Positions 54,575 to 62,290 of a stretch of DNA of 64,000 nucleotides are shown here, in pieces; positions within the stretch are counted from its first letter, which is position 1; each line of letters starts with the position of its first letter. Both the position numbers and the translations under genes were made by a program. The notes below the pieces were generated by a model. That model was not told the origin of the DNA and ran no database searches. It saw only the letters and a list, made by a program, of their open reading frames with translations. Origin of the DNA: Accumulibacter sp. (GTDB lineage: Bacteria > Pseudomonadota > Gammaproteobacteria > Burkholderiales > Rhodocyclaceae); the NCBI RefSeq assembly GCF_036625195.1, contig NZ_JAZKUG010000001.1:1984001-2048000 (forward strand). The letters run 5' to 3'.

Positions 54575-55850
54575 TCTCGCGGGCGGCGGCAACGCCGCTG
54601 CGGACCGCTGCCTCGAGCGTCGCCGGATAGTCGGCGCAGGCATGATCACCCGCCAGCCACCAGCCGGCGAGTGCCGTCCGTGCGCCCGGGCGCGCAAGAC
54701 CGGGGCGGCAGGAAAAGGTTGCCCGCTGCTCGCGAATGACCTGCTGCCAGAGAACGGGTGGCAGGCTGCGTCGCAGGGTGGCCGCGAGTTGCCCGACGAG
54801 CCGCGCCGCCAGCGCCGCGTTGTCGAGCTCCTGCCATGGCCCGTGGGCGCTGAGGACGAAGGCCAGGACGCCGGCGGTGCCGCAGAGCGCGCCGCGGTCG
54901 AAGACCCACTGGCCGACGTCAGTCGACGAACGGGGGGCGAGGCCGAGCATCGGCAGCGGCAGTGAGACATGCGGCGGAAAGCCGAGGTAGGCCGTGGCGA
55001 TCGGTTCGAAGCGGTAGGCGGCGAGGGTCTGTGCCAGCTCTGCCGTGGCCCGGTGGCCGGCGAGCAGAGCGGGCGCATGCTGCGCCGCGACGGCGAGGAC
55101 GGCGCAGTCGAAAGCCTCGCCGAGAACTGCCGGTCCCGCTTCGATGCGGCGAATCCGGCAGCCGTTGCGAATCTCGCCACCGTGCCGGCGGATGAAGCTG
55201 GCTGCGGCGGCCGGCAGCAGTTGGTCGAGATCGGCGGCTGGCAGCAGCAGGTCGGTTGCCGTGCGGCCGCTGCCGAGGCTGTCCCGCAGGGTGTTGGCGA
55301 AGATGCGGGCGGAAGCGGCCGCCGGCGGCGTATTCAGCGCGGCGAGGCAGAGTGCTTCCCAGAGATGGCTGCGCAGTGCGCCGCGCTGGCCGTGGCGGTC
55401 GAGCAGTTCGGCGACGCTGTCGCCTTCCGGCACGCGATAGCCGTTGCGCTGCAGGGCGCGAAGAAAACGGGCCGCCGCGAGCTTTTCGCTGAGCGTCGGG
55501 CCGGCAGCAGCGAGCAGTCCGGCGGCGAGATGCAACGGCGGCGGCAGCCGGGGCAGACGGAGCCGGAAGGGCCGCGGCAGGCTGCCGGGAAAGCGCAGCT
55601 CGAGCGGCAGTCGCAGCAGCAGTCGCTCGGGATCGGCGCCGACCGTCCGCATCAGGCGCAGGGTTTCGTGGTAGGCGCCGACCAGGATGTGCTGCCCATT
55701 GTCGAGTCGATGCCCGTGCAGCTCGACGCTGCGTGCGCGGCCGCCGAGTTGCCTGGAGGCCTCGAAGAGGGTGACCCGGAACCCCGCCTGCGCCAGTTCG
55801 ACCGCCGCCGCCAGTCCTGCCCAGCCGCCACCGACGACGGCGGCCCTCAT
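54495..55850 (-). CDS. hpnE: Hydroxysqualene dehydroxylase HpnE
   Basis: FAD-dependent amine-oxidase-like enzyme (451 residues) reducing hydroxysqualene to squalene for hopanoid synthesis. The FAD-binding VVGGGWAGLAAAVELAQAG starts at residue 5, followed by LFEASRQLGGRARSVE, DNGQHILVGAYHETLRLM and the C-terminal GWWLAGDHACADYPATLEAAVRSG. Its start codon overlaps the hpnD stop (ATGA). Its 3' end runs 80 bp into the convergent ABC gene. Confidence 0.9.
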   Translation of the reverse strand: MRAAVVGGGWAGLAAAVELAQAGFRVTLFEASRQLGGRARSVELHGHRLDNGQHILVGAYHETLRLMRTVGADPERLLLRLPLELRFPGSLPRPFRLRLPRLPPPLHLAAGLLAAAGPTLSEKLAAARFLRALQRNGYRVPEGDSVAELLDRHGQRGALRSHLWEALCLAALNTPPAAASARIFANTLRDSLGSGRTATDLLLPAADLDQLLPAAAASFIRRHGGEIRNGCRIRRIEAGPAVLGEAFDCAVLAVAAQHAPALLAGHRATAELAQTLAAYRFEPIATAYLGFPPHVSLPLPMLGLAPRSSTDVGQWVFDRGALCGTAGVLAFVLSAHGPWQELDNAALAARLVGQLAATLRRSLPPVLWQQVIREQRATFSCRPGLARPGARTALAGWWLAGDHACADYPATLEAAVRSGVAAAREIRASLPAGRHACASAASSGPQSPRRG

Positions 55851-56680
55851 CCCCGCGCCCAGGTGCGCCAGGCGATCCACAGCTTGCGCAGCGGCGTCAG
55901 CGAAGTCCGCTGCTGCAGCACCTGGCAGCCATCGCGCCGGATCTCGTCGAGCAGCGTGCGATAGATCGCTGCCATCACCAGCCCGGGACGTTGCTGCCGG
56001 CGGTCCACGGCCGGCAGTTGCGCGATCGCCTGCGCGTAGTAGCTCTCGGCACGCTCGACCTGGAAGTTCATCAGGCGGCGGAAGTTTTCCGAATGACGGG
56101 CGTTGAGGATGTCGGCAGCCGGCACCTCGAAGCGTTGCAGTTCGTCGATCGGCAGGTAGATGCGACCCCGCCGGGCATCCTCGCCGACATCGCGGATGAT
56201 GTTGGTGAGCTGGAACGCCAACCCGAGGTCGTGCGCGTACTTGCGCGTCCGGCGATCCTGATAGCCGAAGATCTCCGCCGCGAGCAGACCGACGACGCCG
56301 GCGACACGGTGACAGTAGAGCGACAGGGCGCGAAAGTCGAGGTAGCGCGACTGCTGCAGGTCCATCTCCATGCCGTCGATGACCTCCTGCAGCTGTTCCG
56401 GTGGCAGGCCATACTCACTGCTCGCCGCCTGCAGCGCCTGCGACACCGGGTGCTGTGCCTGGCCGCTCGCCAGTCGCGCGACCTCCTGGCGCCACCAGGC
56501 CAGTTTGGTCGCCGCGAGTTGCGGATCCTGGCATTCGTCAACGACGTCATCGACCTCGCGGCAGAAGGCGTACAGTGCGGTGATCGCACGTCGCTGCGCG
56601 GCCGGCAGGAAGAGAAAGCTGTAGTAGAAGCTCGAACCGCTGCGGGCCGCTTTCTGTTGGCAGTATTCGTCGGGAGTCAT
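55847..56680 (-). CDS. hpnD: Presqualene diphosphate synthase HpnD
   Basis: Trans-isoprenyl diphosphate synthase of 277 residues joining two farnesyl diphosphates. The first Asp-rich motif is FCREVDDVVDEC near residue 40 and the second is IRDVGEDARRGRIYLP near 165, both intact. The expected partner hpnC is not next to it; upstream is a divergent two-component system. Together with hpnE it gives two of the three steps of the HpnCDE route to squalene. Confidence 0.9.
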   Translation of the reverse strand: MTPDEYCQQKAARSGSSFYYSFLFLPAAQRRAITALYAFCREVDDVVDECQDPQLAATKLAWWRQEVARLASGQAQHPVSQALQAASSEYGLPPEQLQEVIDGMEMDLQQSRYLDFRALSLYCHRVAGVVGLLAAEIFGYQDRRTRKYAHDLGLAFQLTNIIRDVGEDARRGRIYLPIDELQRFEVPAADILNARHSENFRRLMNFQVERAESYYAQAIAQLPAVDRRQQRPGLVMAAIYRTLLDEIRRDGCQVLQQRTSLTPLRKLWIAWRTWARG

Positions 56681-56929
56681 CGGCAGTCTCGGGGTCGCCA
56701 GCCGGCGATCATACTCCCAAGCATCGCCGCCGCGGCGCCGTTCGCGATGCCGCCGCCGGGCGCGCGGGTGACCAGCCATGTGTCGCCTTCGGGCGCCGGC
56801 GCCGGCCGGTGGCCGGCCTGGCGCACGGCGCCGTCGAAAGCGGGTAGACTCTGACGGGTCGCCCGGATTGCTCGCCACCGGCAGCACTGCGGCGAGCCCG
56901 ACGAACCATTTTTGCGGCAGGTCACGAGG

Positions 56930-57592
56930 ATGCGCGTGCTGCTGGTTGAAGACGACCCGATGATCGGCAAGAGCGTCCAGCAGGGGCTGCGGCAGGATGG
57001 CTGCGCGGTCGACTGGGTGCGCGATGCGCATGCCGGCGAACTGGCGCTGGCGACGGCACCGTACGAGCTGCTGCTGCTCGACCTCGGGCTGCCCGGGGCA
57101 TCTGGCCTCGACCTGCTGGCCAGGTTGCGGCGTGCTGGCAGTCGCGTGCCGGTGCTCGTCATCACCGCCCGCGATTCGGTTGCCGACCGCATCAAGGGGC
57201 TCGACACCGGCGCCGACGACTATCTGGTGAAGCCCTTCGATCTCGACGAACTGTCGGCACGAATGCGCGCCGTGCTGCGTCGGCATGCCGGACGGGCCAC
57301 GCCGCTGCTCGTCGCCGGCGATCTGCAGCTCGATCCGGCAACGCACGAGCTGACGCAGAACGGCCAGCCGGTACTGCTCTCGGCGCGCGAGTTCGCGCTG
57401 CTGCAGGCGCTGCTCGAACGTCCGGGCACACCGCTGTCGCGCGCCGACCTCGAGGAGCGCCTGTATGGCTGGGGCGAGGAGATCGGCAGCAACGCCGTCG
57501 AGGTGCACATCCACTCGTTGCGGCGCAAGCTGGGCGCCGAGCGGATCAGGAACATCCGTGGCGTCGGCTATCTGGTGCCGCCGGCACCATGA
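56930..57592 (+). CDS. OmpR-family response regulator, QseB/PmrA-like
   Basis: A 220-residue regulator with receiver motifs VEDDPMIG, phospho-Asp in LLLLDLGLPGASG near residue 51, LVKPFDLDELSAR, and a winged helix with LSAREFALLQALLERPGTPLS and IRGVGYLV. This is the second OmpR/sensor pair in the window. Its start at ATG 56930 has AGG a few nt upstream. It overlaps the sensor gene by 4 bp. Confidence 0.88.
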   Translation: MRVLLVEDDPMIGKSVQQGLRQDGCAVDWVRDAHAGELALATAPYELLLLDLGLPGASGLDLLARLRRAGSRVPVLVITARDSVADRIKGLDTGADDYLVKPFDLDELSARMRAVLRRHAGRATPLLVAGDLQLDPATHELTQNGQPVLLSAREFALLQALLERPGTPLSRADLEERLYGWGEEIGSNAVEVHIHSLRRKLGAERIRNIRGVGYLVPPAP

Positions 57593-58902
57593 AGTCGATC
57601 CGCCGCCAGTTGCTGCTGGCACTCCTGGCGGTGATCACCCTCGCCACCCTGGCGGGAGCGCTGGCGGCCTATCGGACGGCGCGCGACGAAGCCAGCGCGT
57701 TGCTCGATTACCAGTTGCGGCAACTGGCGCTGTCGTTTCGAGACGAGGCGCGGCATGGTGCGCTGCGGTGGAAGCCAGGCAGCGACGATGCCGAGGAGTT
57801 TTCGGTCCAGATCTGGGCAGCGGACGGGACCCGCATCTACCTGTCGCATCCACTGCAGGATTTGCCGCACCAGGTGCCTCTGGGCTATGTGACGGTCGAT
57901 ACCGGCAGCGGCAAGTGGCGGGTCTTCGGTCTGCAGCAGGGCGGGCAGGTGATCCAGGTGGCGCAGCCGATGCAGCTGCGCGACCGCCTGGCGCTGGCGG
58001 CTGCACTGCGCATCGTCGCGCCTTTCCTGCTCCTGCTGCCGGTGCTCGCGGTACTGATCTGGGTCGTCATCGGCCGCGGCCTGCGGCCACTGGTCGACGT
58101 CGCGCAGGCAGTCGGCACGCGCACCGCCGTTGCGCTCGATCCATTGCCCGACCAACAGGTGCCGGCCGAGGTGGTGCCACTGGTCGTGGCGCTGAACGAC
58201 CTCCTGCTGCGCCTGCAGCGAGCGCTCGAGCAACAGCGCGAGTTCGTTGCCGATGCGGCACACGAACTGCGGACGCCGCTGGCGGCACTGACGCTGCAGG
58301 TGCAGCTGGCCGAGCGCGCCGCCGACGCCGCGGCGCGCAGCGAAGCCTTCAGCGAGTTGAAGGGCGGCCTGCAGCGCGCCACCCATTCGGTGCAACAGTT
58401 GCTGACGCTGGCGCGACTGGAGCCCGGTGCGGGTGAGTCGACACTGCAGCCGGTCGACTTGCGGCAACTCGCGGCGGAGGTCATCGTCGATCACCTGTTG
58501 CTGGCCGAGGCGAGGCAGATCGATCTCGGAGCGCCAGCACAGCAGCAGTCCTGCTTGGTCGCCGGCGACGCCGATGCCCTGCGCATCCTTCTTGCCAACC
58601 TGGTCAGTAATGCCTTGCGCTTCACGCCGCGTGGCGGGCGGGTCGATGTCGTGACCGGCAGCAGCGACGATCTGCCGTTCGTCGAAGTCTGTGATTCGGG
58701 AGGAGGAATCCCGCCCGCCGAACGCGAGCGGGTGTTCGACCGCTTCTACCGCCGCGCGGCAGCCGGCGAGGCGGGCAGCGGGCTCGGGCTGGCGATCGTC
58801 AGGGCCATTGCCGAGCGCCACCGCGCACGCGTCCTGCTCGCCGATGCAAGCCTCGGCGGCCTGCGTGCGCGTGTCGAATTTCCTCGCCTGGCGCCACCGT
58901 GA
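57589..58902 (+). CDS. Sensor histidine kinase, QseC-like
   Basis: A 437-residue two-span membrane kinase. N-terminal helix (LLLALLAVITLATLAGALAA), 2CSK_N-like periplasmic sensor, second helix near residue 140-163, HAMP, H-box DAAHELRTPLAALT near residue 225, N-box LANLVSNALRFTP, G-boxes VCDSGGGIPPAE and GSGLGLAIVRAI. All catalytic boxes are intact. It is translationally coupled to the regulator (ATGA). The signal sensed is unknown. Confidence 0.88.
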   Translation: MKSIRRQLLLALLAVITLATLAGALAAYRTARDEASALLDYQLRQLALSFRDEARHGALRWKPGSDDAEEFSVQIWAADGTRIYLSHPLQDLPHQVPLGYVTVDTGSGKWRVFGLQQGGQVIQVAQPMQLRDRLALAAALRIVAPFLLLLPVLAVLIWVVIGRGLRPLVDVAQAVGTRTAVALDPLPDQQVPAEVVPLVVALNDLLLRLQRALEQQREFVADAAHELRTPLAALTLQVQLAERAADAAARSEAFSELKGGLQRATHSVQQLLTLARLEPGAGESTLQPVDLRQLAAEVIVDHLLLAEARQIDLGAPAQQQSCLVAGDADALRILLANLVSNALRFTPRGGRVDVVTGSSDDLPFVEVCDSGGGIPPAERERVFDRFYRRAAAGEAGSGLGLAIVRAIAERHRARVLLADASLGGLRARVEFPRLAPP

Positions 58903-59043
58903 CCGAGATGTCCGGGGCCATTGTTGTGCTAGAGTCTGCAGTGGCAGCATGCCTTGCTCGCGGAGCGGGTCGCGAGGCTTGGTGCCAGGGGAAAAGGTCT
59001 GAACCGCCGGGGGGGCCCGGTCTTCGCCAGCAAGAGGTCGTCG

Positions 59044-60573
59044 ATGGCCACGGAAACGGAAATCAAGCTGTCCCTGTCGGCGGCTGCGGCTCAACGATTG
59101 CTGGAACTGCCGCTGCTGGCGGGCAGCGAACGCAGCACGAAGTTGCTGCGCAACACCTACTACGACACAGCGGACCGCCGCCTGCGGCGCGAACGAATCG
59201 TCGTTCGCTACCGGCAGCACGGGCGCCAGTGGTTGCTGGGCGTGAAGACGGCGCCGCCGCTTGCTGCCGGGCTGGCGCAGCGTGGCGAATGGGAGGCGCC
59301 TGGTCGGGCAGGCGACTTCGATTTCGCGCATGTGGACGACGTCGCCGTCCGCGAGCTTCTCGAATCCCTGCGCGATGAACTGCAACCGGTGTTCACCACC
59401 CGCTTCCGGCGCGAGGCGCATGTCTTCGCGCCACGTTCCGGTGTGCGCATCGAAGTCGCGCTCGACCGCGGCCGGATAGAGGCCGCAGGACGCCGTCAGA
59501 GCATCCGTGAGGTTGAGATCGAACTGTTGTCGGGGTCACTGAGCGATCTCTTCGCTGTCGCTCTCGATCTCCAGGCCGGCGTGCCGATGCATCCCGAAGC
59601 GGGCAGCAAGTCGGAGCGCGCCTACCGCCTCCTCGATGCCGCACCCCTGCTGGCAGTCAAGGCGCAGCCGGTCGCCGTTCACGCCGACATGCCGACGATG
59701 GACGCCTTTCGTCTGATCGCGGTGGCGTGCATCGGCCATCTGCAGGCCAATGAGCAGGGTGTCCGTGACAGCGAGGAAGCGGAGTTCGTCCATCAGGCAC
59801 GGGTTGCCATCCGTCGCCTGAGGTCGGCGATCCGCCTCTGGGAGCCGCTGCTGCCCGAAGCTTTCGTCGCCCGCTTCGATCCGCTCTGGCAGGCGCTGGC
59901 GACACAGCTTGGCGACAACCGAAACTGGGATGTCTTCCGTGCCGAGACCCTGCCCGTTCTGGCCGAGGTCTTCGCCGGCAGGGTTGACGGCGCTCGTCTC
60001 GCAAGCCGCGTGCAAGGCCGTTGTGCCAGCTACCGTCGGGTGAGCCGCAGGGCACTGCAGTCGGAGGACTATTCGCGGCTCTTGCTCGATTTCCGCGCCG
60101 CACTGGTCGATCTGCCCGTTTCGCCGGCTGGCCGGCTCGCCGATTTCGTTCCGCGCTGCCTGGGCAAGCGCGCACGGCGTGTCAATGAGCGCGCAGCGGC
60201 GCCGTTGCAGACCGACGTCGCCGCTCGTCATCGCCTGCGCGTCGCGTTCAAGCAGCTTCGCTACGGCCTCGAGTTCTTTTCTCCGCTGCTGGCCGGCCCA
60301 TTGCTGGCCGACTACCTCCAGTCGGCGACCGCGCTGCAGGAGATGTTGGGGAGGCTCAATGACCTTGCCGTGGCGACACAACTGGTCGCCGCAGTCCTGC
60401 CGGCTGCAAGCCGGGTTCAGGTGCAGGACTGGCTGGCGGCACAGACTGCAGAGCTGTTGCCCGAGTTTGCGCAGTTGCTCGATGATTTCCAGCAGCGACT
60501 GCCGCCGTGGCAGTCGCCGGAGCGGCCGGCCGGTGACCGCTCGCGCTCGCGACAGCCTGCCTACAGCTTGTAG
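59044..60573 (+). CDS. CYTH and CHAD domain protein (polyphosphate-related)
   Basis: A 509-residue cytoplasmic protein. The N-terminal CYTH (tripolyphosphatase-like) domain carries ETEIKLSL (the ExExK metal motif), NTYYDTADRRLRRERIVVRYRQ in parts and EVEIELLSG. The C-terminal CHAD domain (about 215-505) has VHQARVAIRRLRSAIRLWEP and the repeated basic motifs RHRLRVAFKQLRYGLEFF, which bind polyphosphate. In a polyphosphate-accumulating bacterium this would fit granule association. Start ATG 59044; the end overlaps the convergent mgtE by 13 bp. Confidence 0.87.
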   Translation: MATETEIKLSLSAAAAQRLLELPLLAGSERSTKLLRNTYYDTADRRLRRERIVVRYRQHGRQWLLGVKTAPPLAAGLAQRGEWEAPGRAGDFDFAHVDDVAVRELLESLRDELQPVFTTRFRREAHVFAPRSGVRIEVALDRGRIEAAGRRQSIREVEIELLSGSLSDLFAVALDLQAGVPMHPEAGSKSERAYRLLDAAPLLAVKAQPVAVHADMPTMDAFRLIAVACIGHLQANEQGVRDSEEAEFVHQARVAIRRLRSAIRLWEPLLPEAFVARFDPLWQALATQLGDNRNWDVFRAETLPVLAEVFAGRVDGARLASRVQGRCASYRRVSRRALQSEDYSRLLLDFRAALVDLPVSPAGRLADFVPRCLGKRARRVNERAAAPLQTDVAARHRLRVAFKQLRYGLEFFSPLLAGPLLADYLQSATALQEMLGRLNDLAVATQLVAAVLPAASRVQVQDWLAAQTAELLPEFAQLLDDFQQRLPPWQSPERPAGDRSRSRQPAYSL

Positions 60574-61949
60574 ATCCAGCTGGCGATGACGAAGTAGTTG
60601 AGAACACCGAGGATGTCGATGGCGGTGGTGACGAACGGGCCGGTCGCCACTGCCGGATCGACCTTCATCCGCTGAAACATCATGGGCAGCAATACCGCCA
60701 GCAGGGCGGCGCCGGTCATGTTGCCGAGGATCGTCAGACCGACCACCTGCCCGAGTTGCAGGCTGTGGTGCATGAAGTAGCCATAGATGCCGAGGATGAC
60801 GCCGTAGAAGCCACCGAGAGCGAGGCCGACGCGCAGTTCCTTGAGGACCAGTGGCAGCGTGTCCTTGACGTCGATGGAGCCGGTCGCCAGGCCGCGCACG
60901 GCGACGGTTGCGGACTGGACGCCGACGTTGCCGGCCATACCCATGATGACGGGCAGGAAGGCGCTGAGGACGAGCACCTGGCCGAGGATCTCCTCGTACT
61001 GTCCGATCACCGCTGTCGCCGCCAGGCCGCCGATGAAGGCCGCCAGCAACCAGGGGAGGCGGATGGTGGCGATCTTCAGGGCCGAATGGGTGAGTGTCTC
61101 CGACTCGCTGGTACCTGCCATCTTCAGCATGTCGCGCGTCGTCTCTTCCTCGATGACGTCGATCACGTCGTCGACGGTGACCATGCCGACCAGGACGTTG
61201 TCCTCGTCCACCACCGGGATGGCGAGCAGCCGATACTTGTCGACGAGCATCGCGACCGTGGTCTGGTCGGTATCCGTGGTCACCTTCATGACTCGCCGGT
61301 TCATGACCTTGTGCAGGGGCGTGCCTGCTCGCGTGAGCAGCAACTGCCGCAGCGAGACGACGCCGACCAGGCGACCCATCTCGTCGGTGAGGTAGAGATA
61401 GAACACCATCTCGACGTCCTCACGGCTGCGGATGTTCTCGATCGCTTCCTCGACGCTGAGGCTGTGGGGCAGCGAGAAGAAGTCGGTCGTCATGATGCCG
61501 CCCGCGCTGTTCGGGTCGTACTGCAGCAAACTTTCGACCTCATCCTTGCTGTCGCGTCCGAGCAGGGCCATCAGTTGCTCGCGCTGGTCTTCCGGCAACT
61601 CCCCGATGAGGTCGGCGAGGTCGTCCGGCGGCAGATGCTCGAGGACTCCGGCGATCTTCTCGATCGACGACTCGGTCAGCAACTGGGTGCGCCGGTCGGC
61701 GGGCAACTGATTGAATACGTCGGCTGCCATCGCAGTGTCGGCAATGGCATGAAAGATGTCGACCACATGCGCCGGCGGCAAGTCGTCGAGGATCGCCGCC
61801 ATATCGGCCGGATGGATGCGCGAGATCATCTTCTGCAAGGGTGCCTTCGCCTCGCGCAGGTAGAGCCGGTCGATCGTTTCCACCAGGCGCTTTTTGCGGG
61901 CGTCGTAGGCGGCGGAGCCGACGGGCTTGGTTTCAACATTGATCTGCAT
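60561..61949 (-). CDS. mgtE: Magnesium transporter MgtE
   Basis: Mg2+ channel of 462 residues: an N-terminal MgtE_N helical domain (LPPAHVVDIFHAIAD, LPEDQREQLMALLG), two CBS domains (about 140-260; DEMGRLVGVVSLRQLLL, DEDNVLVGMVTVDDVIDVIEE), and a five-helix membrane domain starting near residue 290 (LLAAFIGGLAATAVIG) and with the conserved MGMAGNVGVQSATV motif of the ion pore. Start ATG 61949 with GGGAGA 8 nt upstream. A 4/6 -35 and 4/6 -10 promoter pair lies just upstream. Confidence 0.92.
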   Translation of the reverse strand: MQINVETKPVGSAAYDARKKRLVETIDRLYLREAKAPLQKMISRIHPADMAAILDDLPPAHVVDIFHAIADTAMAADVFNQLPADRRTQLLTESSIEKIAGVLEHLPPDDLADLIGELPEDQREQLMALLGRDSKDEVESLLQYDPNSAGGIMTTDFFSLPHSLSVEEAIENIRSREDVEMVFYLYLTDEMGRLVGVVSLRQLLLTRAGTPLHKVMNRRVMKVTTDTDQTTVAMLVDKYRLLAIPVVDEDNVLVGMVTVDDVIDVIEEETTRDMLKMAGTSESETLTHSALKIATIRLPWLLAAFIGGLAATAVIGQYEEILGQVLVLSAFLPVIMGMAGNVGVQSATVAVRGLATGSIDVKDTLPLVLKELRVGLALGGFYGVILGIYGYFMHHSLQLGQVVGLTILGNMTGAALLAVLLPMMFQRMKVDPAVATGPFVTTAIDILGVLNYFVIASWIYKL

Positions 61950-61994
61950 GGCGAAGTTCTCCCTGAAGCTGGCTGGCGCGGCGATCGGGCCGCA

Positions 61995-62023
61995 AGTTTA
62001 CCTGCTCTCGCGATGGCGGTCCA
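61995..62023 (-). promoter_or_regulatory. Candidate sigma70-like promoter of mgtE
   Basis: On the minus strand TGGACC (62023-62018) and TAAACT (62000-61995) are 17 bp apart, each 4/6 to consensus, about 45 nt upstream of the mgtE start. Weak individually; the spacing and position are the support. Confidence 0.35.
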
Positions 62024-62290
62024 TCATCCTGGTAGCGCTACTGCACCGAGCGTCACGCAACGCACGCCGCGTGCTGCTCGGGGTTGTGCGGCGCGGCCTT
62101 CGACGAACCCATCGAAAACCGGTTTGTGCGCCGCTTGCCTTGGTGCCGGCTTATGGTGCATTCTTTTGCCGGTTTGAATACTTCGTCATGGTTCGCCAGG
62201 GATTGCTGGAGCGATCGAGCAAATTCGGCGGTGACCCGGCGGGTGGACGGCAGAGCGGCGCCGGTCGGCGCAGCAGATTCTTTCGGATCC
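62024..62290. other. Intergenic region between mgtE and the SulP transporter
   Basis: Divergent genes are separated by 341 bp in all. The stretch holds a 10-bp palindrome AAACCGGTTT near 62117, and otherwise nothing I can identify. A clear promoter for the transporter is not seen. Confidence 0.35.
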
